From: Candidatus Sumerlaea chitinivorans
GTDB taxonomy: Bacteria > Sumerlaeota > Sumerlaeia > Sumerlaeales > Sumerlaeaceae
DNA: 64,000 bases
Assembly: GCA_003290465.1 (NCBI GenBank)
Contig: CP030759.1
Location: 1 to 64,000, forward strand
Direction of reading: 5' to 3'
Each line of letters opens with the position of its first letter. Position 1 is the stretch's first letter. This document shows, piece by piece, positions 18,746 through 26,546 of this stretch. The position numbers and the translations under genes were made by a program. Below the pieces are notes generated by a model. That model had not been told where the DNA came from and made no database searches. It saw only the letters and a list, made by a program, of their open reading frames with translations.

Positions 18746-19053
18746 GAGGTGAGTGAAGCCAACGCCAAGAACCTTAGCAGAATGTGGGGCGCGAAGCGTG
18801 GGTGCGGGAGATCATGCAGCTGTCTTGCGAGACTACCTCTACCACACACCGCCTCCAGTCGGAAGCAGGAGACTTCCGAGCTGACATGTTGGTCAGATAA
18901 GGATCGTCTCGCTTCGAAGAGAAAAACCGCAGTGAGGGAAGAAGCACCCACCAAAGGGGTTGCTGCGCCGGCCTCTATTAAGCCAAACAAACTATTCCGG
19001 ATCGGGATCGTCGCCCGTTGCTAATTAGTACTCGCTAAACGTGAGGCCGCATT
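18746..19053. other. Intergenic region between convergent genes
   Basis: About 300 bases between the giant surface protein and a minus-strand oxidoreductase. A frame from 18749 stays open but is Cys/Arg-rich, lacks a ribosome binding site and looks like chance. A weak 6-bp hairpin (CGGAAG/CTTCCG, near 18858-18876) is the only structure I see; there is no U tract. Confidence 0.5.
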
Positions 19054-20130
19054 TTACTTCACCCCCGCAGGTGTGGGAGTAAGCAGCACCTCTTTTCCCT
19101 CTTCGCTTGATGCATACACTGCATCAATGATCCGCTGCACATTCAGGCATTCTTCGGGCTGGACGAGAGGTTGCGCCTCGCCGCGCAGGCAAGCCACCCA
19201 ATGACGGATCTCCTCCACATGGGGCCGGACCTCTGGAAATCCTGAGGCGGAGAGGTCGAGCATGGCTTCTTCTTGGAAGGAATGGATGCGAACGCCGGCT
19301 TGTGGCCCAAACGGGAGCAGGGTGGCACCTCCGCGGTCGCCAAGGAGCACCTGCGCGAAGTTGTCGTTGTCGCCAATGTGGGCGGCCCAGCTCGCCTCAA
19401 GGACCAAAGTTGCCCCGTTTGCCAGCCGGACAAATCCAGCGGCGAAGTCTTCGACGTCAAACTCCTCGCGCTTGTACTCTCCCCATGGGCTGTAATAGTC
19501 GGGGCGGTCGCCAAATATCCGGTAGGTCTTTCCGCTGACTGCGGTAGCTATTGGGCTTCCCATCAGCCAAAGGATAGTGTCGAGGGTGTGCACGCCGATA
19601 TCGATGAGTGGCCCGCCGCCCGATTTTGCGCGAATGTGGAATTGCCCCCACCCGGGGATCCCGCGCCGGCGCAGGGCATTTGAGCGAGCAAAATAGATCT
19701 GGCCGAGCGCTCCCTCCTCGATGCGGCGCTTGAGGAAGCGGATGTGCGGCATGAAGCGAAAATGGTGGCCAATTGTCAGGATCTTGCCGGTTTCGCGTGC
19801 CGTGCGCACCATGAGTTCCGCTTCCGACGCATTCATGGCAATGGGTTTTTCGCACAGAACGTGGAGGCCGGCCTTGAGAGCGGCAACAGTCGGCTCGCAG
19901 TGCGCATAGTTCGGCGTGCAAACGGACACGGCATCGAGCTTCTCGCTCTCCAGCATTTTCCGGTAATCGTCATAGGCGTTCTCGATCCCGTGGTCGCGCG
20001 CGAAAGTCTTTGCACGAGACAGGGAAATATCCGAACACGCCACCACTCGCACGCCATCGCATGCAGTGTAGCCGCGCATGTGTTCGCCAGCAATTCCGCC
20101 ACAGCCAATAATTCCAATTCTCAGCGTCAT
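19054..20130 (-). CDS. Gfo/Idh/MocA family oxidoreductase
   Basis: This 358-residue NAD(P)-dependent sugar or inositol dehydrogenase-like protein has an N-terminal Rossmann fold (RIGIIGCGGIAGEH), the family signature CEKPIA around residue 92, and a C-terminal alpha/beta domain with GGGPLIDIGVHTLD containing the expected Asp/His catalytic pair. No signal peptide is present, so it is cytosolic. Members of the family oxidise many sugars or act in N-acetylated sugar metabolism, and the substrate cannot be read here. ATG at 20130 gives the family N-terminus. It lies downstream of rdgB on the same strand, separated by 127 bases. Confidence 0.9.
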   Translation of the reverse strand: MTLRIGIIGCGGIAGEHMRGYTACDGVRVVACSDISLSRAKTFARDHGIENAYDDYRKMLESEKLDAVSVCTPNYAHCEPTVAALKAGLHVLCEKPIAMNASEAELMVRTARETGKILTIGHHFRFMPHIRFLKRRIEEGALGQIYFARSNALRRRGIPGWGQFHIRAKSGGGPLIDIGVHTLDTILWLMGSPIATAVSGKTYRIFGDRPDYYSPWGEYKREEFDVEDFAAGFVRLANGATLVLEASWAAHIGDNDNFAQVLLGDRGGATLLPFGPQAGVRIHSFQEEAMLDLSASGFPEVRPHVEEIRHWVACLRGEAQPLVQPEECLNVQRIIDAVYASSEEGKEVLLTPTPAGVK

Positions 20131-20257
20131 AGTTAGTGCTCCAACCTATAGCTTGGGTCATTCGAAGGCGCGACCTTCACGTCCAACACGCGAGCCGACA
20201 AAGCGCATGCGCCCGATGCAAGGGAAATTTCGGATGAGGCTTGAAAGCACGCGTACT

Positions 20258-20866
20258 CTACAGCGTCATCCGAAAATACTCTGTCACCGCTGGCAGCAGC
20301 TTTGCGATCGCTTGCGCGCGATGACTCAGCGTGTTTTTTATTTCTGGGGGCACCTCGGCAAGGTGGCACCCCAGTGCTTCCACGTAGAATATGGGATCGT
20401 AGCCAAACCCGAATGTTCCCTTTGCTTCCAAGGCAATATAGCCTTCAAGGATACCTGTGGTAAGCGTGTGGATATGAACTTCAGGGTTCGGGACAGCGAA
20501 GGCCGCCGCACAGATGAAACGAGCGCTTCGCTGTGGCCAGTCAGTCCCCTCCATCTCGCGGAGAAGCTTGGCGATCCGCTCTGCATCCGACGGGGCATAG
20601 CGCGACGAATGGACGCCGGGGCGGCCCCCCAGTGCATCCACCACAAGTCCCGAGTCGTCAGCTATTGTGGGAAGACCGGAGAGCCTGCAGTAATGCAGCG
20701 CCTTTGCAATGGCGTTCGCCTCAAAAGTTGCACCGTCCTCTTCGGCGACCGCAAGGTCGGGAAGATCCTTCAGTGAGCGGAGCTGCACGTTGGTAACTGA
20801 CTCAAGCAGTTTCTCAAGCTCGTGGACTTTGCCCTGATTCGTAGTCGCTACTAATAGTTCTTTCAC
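20258..20866 (-). CDS. rdgB: XTP/dITP pyrophosphatase (HAM1/RdgB)
   Basis: This 202-residue enzyme hydrolyses dITP, XTP and similar non-canonical purine nucleotides, keeping them out of DNA and RNA. Hallmarks are LLVATTNQGKVHELEKLL at the N-terminus, EDGATFEANAIAKA, ADDSGLVVDALGGRPGVHSSRYA, and the C-terminal GTFGFGYDPIF and SHRAQA. Start choice: GTG at 20866 puts the nucleotide-binding TNQGK at the family position with a weak AGGCG upstream; an in-frame GTG at 20911 adds 15 poorly conserved residues. The gene is divergent from the lipoprotein that starts at 20973. Confidence 0.93.
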   Translation of the reverse strand: MKELLVATTNQGKVHELEKLLESVTNVQLRSLKDLPDLAVAEEDGATFEANAIAKALHYCRLSGLPTIADDSGLVVDALGGRPGVHSSRYAPSDAERIAKLLREMEGTDWPQRSARFICAAAFAVPNPEVHIHTLTTGILEGYIALEAKGTFGFGYDPIFYVEALGCHLAEVPPEIKNTLSHRAQAIAKLLPAVTEYFRMTL

Positions 20867-20972
20867 ACGTCGACGCCTAAAGTTGGGTTGATTCTGGCAA
20901 GTACTCGCCACTAGATTGCACGTTCAGGCAACCATGAAAACACCAGTGGATTTGAAAGGTGGGGTTGAGCCA

Positions 20973-22964
20973 ATGCGTCTGCGCAAATGCAGTGGGAGCG
21001 GGTGGGTTCTTGCGGTGGTGATCGTTTTGCATTGTGTTCTTGTCGGATGCGAAACGCGGCCTTCTGCGCCTCCGAACGGTAACCCGCCTTCGCTCGCCTC
21101 AAGTGGGGCCTATCTCACCGGCCAAGTGCTTTTGGCAAACGTCCCCGCCGGAGGCCACCTCGGCATCCTTGTTTACTTGGCGGGCACTTCCTTCAATGCC
21201 CACACGGACGAAAACGGGAAATTCACGATATCGAATGTCCCGGCGGGCGAGTACACTGTTGTAGCGGAATATCCGGGCTACAAAAAAGTGACCATCGAAC
21301 GCGTTTCGCTCAACCCCCAGCAACACACACGTGAGCGCCCATACGAGACGCGCATGACCATTTTGGAGCGAGTAGACAGTCCTCTCACCACCGCCACTGC
21401 CCAGCGGAAGGAGCCGCTCTTGGGTTCGCTGCGCGGCGAGGTCACTGTGCTGGGCGCCCGCTCAAATGAAGGTGTGGTCGTGCGTCTTGAGGATACCCCT
21501 CTGGTCACCATCACGGATGAGCTTGGCATTTACCGCTTCTTGAACGTGGAGCATGGTGCCTACCGTCTGATCATCGAGAAACCGGGGTATCGTCGCGCTA
21601 CCATCAATGTGGTGGTGATTGGGGGAGAGGAAACAAAAGCCGACGCGGTGGTGCTCGAGCCGGTTGGACGCGAGCAGGAGGCAGAGGAGGCGGCCGAGCC
21701 GCTCTCGCGCGAGTCGCTGCAAGGCGATAGGAAAATCGTCGGAGTGGTGCGGATTTTTGACGCTCAAGGTCAGGAGCGCAAAGATTATGAACGCGTGACG
21801 CTTGCCCTCGACAATTCGGACTACATCGTCACTCCCGACGAGCAAGGGCGTTTTGAGTTCAGCCGACTTCCCGCCGGACTCTACACCGTTTTGGCAACGT
21901 TGGAAGGGGGAGCGCCGTTGCCCTTTGTTGCGGACTTGCGCGAGAAGAAAGTTGCGGACCTGCGTATCGCTCTCACTCCCCCGGCGCTTCAAGCGCAGAC
22001 GCCCGGAGTCGTCAAAGGCAAAGTAGTGGTGCTGGGCGACGACGATCAACCCCTCGAGAATGCGGAAGGGGTCAAAGTCGGCATTGGTGGAACCCAGCTC
22101 ATTGCAATGACTGCACCCGATGGTTCTTTTAAAATCGAGCAGGTTCCGCCCGGTACCTACACCATCGTGGCCACGCGCGAGGGTTACGAGCCCGCTCGGC
22201 AAGAGGGAGTGGATGTTCAGCCCGGTCAAACCGTAGACATCGGAGAACTCACCATAGAACCGAAACGCGATTATCCTCGCGTGGTGGCCACAGATCCACC
22301 TGACGGCACAAAGGATGTGACGGTGGGATTTGAGCTGCCGATCAAGATTCGCTTTTCGAAGACCATGGATGCAGACTCGGTGCGCAAAGCGATTCGCATC
22401 GAACCGGAGGCGAACTACCGCCTCGCCATCGGAGCGGGCAGCCACCCCGAAGCCGCCGACCACGTTGCAGTGGTGGTGTTGAACAACGATGACGAGAACC
22501 GGCCAATCAGGTACAACACACGCTACGTTGTTGTCGTGGGAAGGGAAGCTGCCGATGCTTCGGGGCTTCGCATGCGCCAGGAATATCGGTTTTCCTTCGT
22601 CACCGGAGCTCCCGGGATTTTCAAAACCCGACCCGCAGACGGCGAGATGAATGCGCCCAACCTGCCCATCGTGGTGTTCTTCAACACGAAAATACAGCCG
22701 GAATCTTTCAATCTGAACACAGTTCGGTTCCGGCCGCGGCTTGACGTAGATCCACAGTTTATTTTCGACACCGATGCGCGGACGGGATGGACGATTGTTC
22801 GCATTCTCGCCCGACTCGAACCCGAGAGGACCTATACCGTCACGATTGGCCGCGGGGTGCGTAGCGCAACAAATCAACCGCTTTCCAATACGCCCTACAC
22901 ATGGCGGTTCCGCATCCAAGCACCACCGCAGGTCGTGCCCGTCGAGCCCCCAGTGGTCCGCTAA
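20973..22964 (+). CDS. Lipoprotein with carboxypeptidase-regulatory-like and Ig-like domains
   Basis: This 663-residue lipoprotein has its lipobox (VLVGC) at about residue 28. At least four carboxypeptidase-regulatory-like (transthyretin-fold) domains follow, each with a pattern like DENGKFTISNVPAGEYTVVA, DELGIYRFLNVEHGAYRLI, DEQGRFEFSRLPAGLYTVLA and DGSFKIEQVPPGTYTIVA. Two Big_5/Ig-like domains close the protein (DPPDGTKDVTVGFELPIKIRF; RPADGEMNAPNLPIVVFF). Such proteins usually scaffold or bind at the surface; no enzyme motif is seen. ATG at 20973 is chosen because a basic n-region (MRLRK) follows it and AAAGGTGG sits upstream. It converges with the hydrogenase operon end. Confidence 0.8.
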   Translation: MRLRKCSGSGWVLAVVIVLHCVLVGCETRPSAPPNGNPPSLASSGAYLTGQVLLANVPAGGHLGILVYLAGTSFNAHTDENGKFTISNVPAGEYTVVAEYPGYKKVTIERVSLNPQQHTRERPYETRMTILERVDSPLTTATAQRKEPLLGSLRGEVTVLGARSNEGVVVRLEDTPLVTITDELGIYRFLNVEHGAYRLIIEKPGYRRATINVVVIGGEETKADAVVLEPVGREQEAEEAAEPLSRESLQGDRKIVGVVRIFDAQGQERKDYERVTLALDNSDYIVTPDEQGRFEFSRLPAGLYTVLATLEGGAPLPFVADLREKKVADLRIALTPPALQAQTPGVVKGKVVVLGDDDQPLENAEGVKVGIGGTQLIAMTAPDGSFKIEQVPPGTYTIVATREGYEPARQEGVDVQPGQTVDIGELTIEPKRDYPRVVATDPPDGTKDVTVGFELPIKIRFSKTMDADSVRKAIRIEPEANYRLAIGAGSHPEAADHVAVVVLNNDDENRPIRYNTRYVVVVGREAADASGLRMRQEYRFSFVTGAPGIFKTRPADGEMNAPNLPIVVFFNTKIQPESFNLNTVRFRPRLDVDPQFIFDTDARTGWTIVRILARLEPERTYTVTIGRGVRSATNQPLSNTPYTWRFRIQAPPQVVPVEPPVVR

Positions 22965-22988
22965 GGGGACTTCTCGCAAGAACTGCTG

Positions 22989-23522
22989 TTACGCTTCCTT
23001 TGCCGAGGTGAGCAATTCTTGAAGGCGACGTTCTGCCTCGGCGACGAATCTGGGAAACGCCGCCGCCGTGGCAGGGGTCAGCCCCTCGCGCACAGTGAAA
23101 GGATCCTCAACCTCAAGTGCCAAAATCACGATTTGGCGAGGAAAATCCAAGTGCATCCGGCGCGCCAGATCGAGTACCTCTGGCAATCCCGCGTAATGCG
23201 GTGAGGGGGCGCGTACCACAGCAAAATCCTCCGGCGCAAATTCGAGAACCGTGCCGACAGGATGTTTCCCCGTCACTGTGGCATCGAGAATGAGGGCAGC
23301 GTCGTAGCCTTCTAACAGTTCGAGAAGCGCTAAACCGGCTTCCCCCGTCTCGATGATCTCGGCACGGTCCCCATAACGCTCCCGCAGCGCACGGGCAGCG
23401 AAGAGGCCGACTCCGTCGTCGCACAGGATATCATTCCCGAGCGCCAGCACCACAACCCGTTTTGCCCTCGCCTCAGGTGCTGGATGCGCATAAGGGGCCG
23501 TGTGGGCTGCGGTGAAGTCCAT
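22989..23522 (-). CDS. NiFe hydrogenase maturation protease
   Basis: This 177-residue endopeptidase of the HyaD/HycI/FrcD group should trim the C-terminus of the large subunit MvhA after NiFe insertion. Hallmarks are VLALGNDILCDDGVG near the N-terminus, a nickel-sensing acidic residue in that loop, LILDATVTGKHPVGTV, and a His near PSPHYAGLPE. ATG at 23522 has AAAGGGG 6 bases upstream; a GTG at 23540 would overlap the mvhA stop. It is the last gene of the hydrogenase operon. Its likely substrate tail is the last 25 residues of MvhA. No hypA-F genes are in the window. Confidence 0.9.
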   Translation of the reverse strand: MDFTAAHTAPYAHPAPEARAKRVVVLALGNDILCDDGVGLFAARALRERYGDRAEIIETGEAGLALLELLEGYDAALILDATVTGKHPVGTVLEFAPEDFAVVRAPSPHYAGLPEVLDLARRMHLDFPRQIVILALEVEDPFTVREGLTPATAAAFPRFVAEAERRLQELLTSAKEA

Positions 23523-23536
23523 CGCGTGCCCCTTTC

Positions 23537-25060
23537 TCACCGCCGAATCTCACGCACGACATTACCCCGCTGATCGCGGATACGTGCAATCAGCGGCATC
23601 TGGCCCGGCAGCGAATGCGTGGCGCACGCATGGCACGGGTCGTAGGCGCGAAACGCCATTTCGACCTTATTGAGCAGGCCGTCGTCTACCTGCCCACCCC
23701 GAATGAGGGATTTAGCGGCCTTCTCGACGCTCATGGCCATCCGTGCCGAATTGTTTTGGGTTGCCACAATCAAGTTGACCTTCGTAAGCACGCCACGTTC
23801 GTCCGTCTCGTAGTGGTGGATGAGCGTTCCCCGCGGCGCTTCCACGACACCAATGCCAACGGAAGGCACCTCGGTGGGCAAACGACGGATTTCCGTGCTG
23901 GTGATCTCTGGATCATTGATGAGCTCGTTCATCCGCTCCGCGGCGTACACCATTTCGATGACGCGAGCCCAGTGATTCGCAAGGGTGTGGTGGACCGGAT
24001 AGCCGAGCGTGGCGAAATACTCCTCACGCGCTTTCTGTGCTTCGGGCGTAGCCATGCGTTCGGATGCATTGAGCCGCGCGAGGGGTGCCACAGAATAGAT
24101 CCCGCTGTCAGGCCCATCCACAAAGCCTTTCCATCCGATGGGCCGAAGGTAGCAGAACTTCACGTAGCTCCATGGCTCGACGTGTTCAGCCACATAGTCG
24201 AGGTACTTCTGCACCGGGAATTTGGCAACTTCTTTGCCCTCGGGGCTCACTACTCGGATGAGGCCGTCGTAGAAATTCGGGCAATTGTTGGCATCGACGA
24301 GCCCCATGTAATGGGTGCGATGCGTGTAGGCGTCGCTCGTGATGAGCTTCACGTATTCGTCGTTCTTCAGGACAATATCCCGGAAGATCTGAAGGGTGAA
24401 GAGCGCGAAGTCGAGAGCGTCGCGGCAGAGTTCTTGAAATTGGGGTAGATCCTCTTTGGCGATCCCTTTCGACACGCCGCCGGGCAAACCGAAAACCGGA
24501 TGGATGACCTTACCGCCCAAGTAAGCGATAAACTCGCGCAAGCGCCGGCGTGTGGAAATCACTCGTTTCCCAACTTCAAGCCCGGCTTTCTCAACCACGC
24601 CGAGAACGTTACGCATTGAAGCAGGAGCATCAGGACCAACGATAAAGTCCGGCCCGCCAAGAATGAAAACGTGGAGCGCGTGGTCCTCGAGCATGAATGT
24701 ATTGTAGATCAGCTCGCGTAGCTTTTTCGCGGGGCTCGGCGGATCCACTTTATAGAGGTCGTCGAGTGCTTTGGTTGCAGCCATGTGGTGAGCTGTGGGG
24801 CAGACGCCGCAGATGCGACTGGTGATTTGGGGCATATCTTCCGCGGGACGCCCAAGGCTAAAGACCTCGAATCCGCGCAATTCCGGCACTTGAAAGTAGG
24901 CACGCTCGACGTCGCCCTTATCGTCGAGGAAAATATCAATTTTCCCATGTCCTTCCAGACGCGTGATGGGATCTACTGTGATGCGCCGTCGAGCTCCCAC
25001 ATAGGCAGCATTTGCACGGGCACTTCCCTCACGAAAAGCTTCCTGAATCGGTTTTTCCAT
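23537..25060 (-). CDS. mvhA: NiFe hydrogenase large subunit, MvhA type
   Basis: This 507-residue catalytic subunit of a cytosolic group 3 (MvhA-like) hydrogenase oxidises or evolves H2. The Ni-Fe ligand motifs are intact: Cys84 and Cys87 in SRICGVCPTAH and Cys476 and Cys479 in DPCHACATH. A cleavable C-terminal extension of 25 residues follows His482. The early motif DPITRLEGHGKI is also present. No twin-arginine signal is seen on either subunit, which supports a cytosolic enzyme. AAAGGAG lies just before ATG 25060. In the MvhADG-HdrABC complex, electrons from this site pass through MvhG and MvhD to HdrA. Confidence 0.95.
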   Translation of the reverse strand: MEKPIQEAFREGSARANAAYVGARRRITVDPITRLEGHGKIDIFLDDKGDVERAYFQVPELRGFEVFSLGRPAEDMPQITSRICGVCPTAHHMAATKALDDLYKVDPPSPAKKLRELIYNTFMLEDHALHVFILGGPDFIVGPDAPASMRNVLGVVEKAGLEVGKRVISTRRRLREFIAYLGGKVIHPVFGLPGGVSKGIAKEDLPQFQELCRDALDFALFTLQIFRDIVLKNDEYVKLITSDAYTHRTHYMGLVDANNCPNFYDGLIRVVSPEGKEVAKFPVQKYLDYVAEHVEPWSYVKFCYLRPIGWKGFVDGPDSGIYSVAPLARLNASERMATPEAQKAREEYFATLGYPVHHTLANHWARVIEMVYAAERMNELINDPEITSTEIRRLPTEVPSVGIGVVEAPRGTLIHHYETDERGVLTKVNLIVATQNNSARMAMSVEKAAKSLIRGGQVDDGLLNKVEMAFRAYDPCHACATHSLPGQMPLIARIRDQRGNVVREIRR

Positions 25061-25081
25061 CGCTGCTCTCCTTTTACATCC

Positions 25082-26053
25082 TTACTTAAGGTCTGCGCGA
25101 CGCCGCAGAAGCGAGCGTGCAAGACCATAGCGGTAGAACGTCCCAACGGGATCGGGGATCGTTTGAAGGATCTTTTCGATTTCCTGTTCGTCCTCTGCTT
25201 CGAGGTTTGCGCAAAGTGACGAGAGAATCTTGGCCCCTTGATCCTTGACCCGGGAAGGCGGACCATAGCAGCCCGTGCAGGGCATATTGCCGGTGATACA
25301 CGCGGCGCCACATCCTCCACGTGTTGCAGGTCCCATGCAGATGACTCCCTGCGCAAGGAAGCACTGCGTGGGATCGAGGACAACCTGATGGGGGCGTTTG
25401 AATTCTGTAAAGCTCAGTTCTGTTGGTTTGGATTCTTTGCGTGGGCACTCCTCGCACAGTGCCACATCGGGGGCGAGAACACTCCCGCGGGGAGGGAGAT
25501 TCCCACTGAGTAAGGCTTGGACCGCTTGCGCCAGAAGTTTCGGCGAAGGCGCGCAGCCGGGTAGGTAATAGTCCACTTCAATCACCTGATCCAAAGCGCG
25601 CACCACATTGCGGAATTCCGGTAAGGTTACCGTGTGGCCGTTGTCTTTGAACACAGTCGTGGGGCGGGTGCGCTGTTCATTCACCACCGACGGCGCCTTC
25701 TCATAGGCATATTCCAGAATCTGCTCGCGCGGGAACAAGTTCGCCAGCGCCGGTATTCCGCCCAGATGGGCACACGAGCCGTAGGCAATAATGTACTGGC
25801 TCTTGCGCCGTAGAAGATGAGCAATCTCCTCTTGTTCGGAAGTGCGGATAGCCCCATTGATCATCGTCGCCACGATGGATTTGTCGGGCATAGCCTCGAC
25901 ATCTTTCACTTTGAAATCCATCGCTACGGGCCAGAACACGATATCCACGGCGGCGACCACGTCGAGGATACTCTCAGCCAGATCCACGACCGACTCCTCG
26001 CAGCCGCCGCACGATGCGCACCAATAGAATGCGATTTTGGGCTTCTCAGGCAT
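25082..26053 (-). CDS. mvhG: NiFe hydrogenase small subunit, MvhG type
   Basis: This 323-residue small subunit carries the FeS relay next to the NiFe site. The proximal cluster ligands begin with CASCGGCEE (Cys12, Cys15, Cys18), then GSCAHLGGIP and YLPGCAPSP. Further Cys occur in CEECPRKES, CFLAQGVICMGP, RGGCGAACI and MPCTGCYGP, enough for the three clusters typical of MvhG. There is no signal peptide. Its start overlaps the mvhD stop by 8 bases and its stop precedes mvhA by 21 bases, so expression is tightly coupled. Confidence 0.94.
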   Translation of the reverse strand: MPEKPKIAFYWCASCGGCEESVVDLAESILDVVAAVDIVFWPVAMDFKVKDVEAMPDKSIVATMINGAIRTSEQEEIAHLLRRKSQYIIAYGSCAHLGGIPALANLFPREQILEYAYEKAPSVVNEQRTRPTTVFKDNGHTVTLPEFRNVVRALDQVIEVDYYLPGCAPSPKLLAQAVQALLSGNLPPRGSVLAPDVALCEECPRKESKPTELSFTEFKRPHQVVLDPTQCFLAQGVICMGPATRGGCGAACITGNMPCTGCYGPPSRVKDQGAKILSSLCANLEAEDEQEIEKILQTIPDPVGTFYRYGLARSLLRRRADLK

Positions 26054-26546
26054 GGCTCATTGCCTCCTCCTGCTGTTGGGCTGCGGCGACGTGCTCGCGC
26101 AACTCCGCAACCTCCTTATCCCATTCCACAAAGCGTTTCGGTAGGTTGAGAGGCCCCAAGGCGCGAACCTGCTCCACCATTTCGTTGACCACATTTTTCA
26201 GCCGTTCGCCCTCAGAGGCTGAAATCCACTCGAGGCGCAGCCGCTCCGGCTCGATACCCATGTCCCGAACGACACGTTTCAGGAGCTTGAAGCGCCGTAA
26301 GCACTTGTAGTTGCCACTGATATAGTGACAGTCGCCGGGGTGACAGCCACCGATGAGGACCCCGTCTGCTCCCCGCGCGAATGCCTCCAGCACAAACTGC
26401 GGGTCAATCCGGCCGCTACACATGACGCGGATCGTGCGAAGGTTTGGCGCGTACTTCAGGCGGGAGACACCTGCTAGATCTGCTGCGGTGTACGTACACC
26501 AGTTGCAAAAGAAACCGATAATTCTCGGTTCAAATTTCTCAGACAT
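26046..26546 (-). CDS. mvhD: Hydrogenase FeS subunit MvhD
   Basis: This 166-residue MvhD (delta) subunit holds a [2Fe-2S] cluster and joins the hydrogenase to HdrA. Cysteines lie in GFFCNWCTYTAADLAG, RVMCSGRID and GGCHPGDCHYISGNYKC, as in the family. It is a separate gene here; in many bacteria and archaea MvhD is fused to HdrA. The first 8 bases overlap the end of hdrA, and its 3' end overlaps mvhG. Confidence 0.93.
   Translation of the reverse strand: MSEKFEPRIIGFFCNWCTYTAADLAGVSRLKYAPNLRTIRVMCSGRIDPQFVLEAFARGADGVLIGGCHPGDCHYISGNYKCLRRFKLLKRVVRDMGIEPERLRLEWISASEGERLKNVVNEMVEQVRALGPLNLPKRFVEWDKEVAELREHVAAAQQQEEAMSHA

Noticed and set aside
18749-19024. A short plus-strand frame after the giant surface protein
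   Set aside because: No ribosome binding site, odd composition, no recognisable protein.
21462-22979. A 505-codon minus-strand frame opposite the regulatory-like lipoprotein
   Set aside because: The plus-strand protein shows repeated domain motifs and a lipobox; the antisense frame has none.
23537-25060. Membrane-bound uptake hydrogenase
   Set aside because: No twin-arginine signal on the small subunit and no cytochrome b gene; the neighbours are MvhD and HdrABC, which fit a cytosolic group 3 enzyme.
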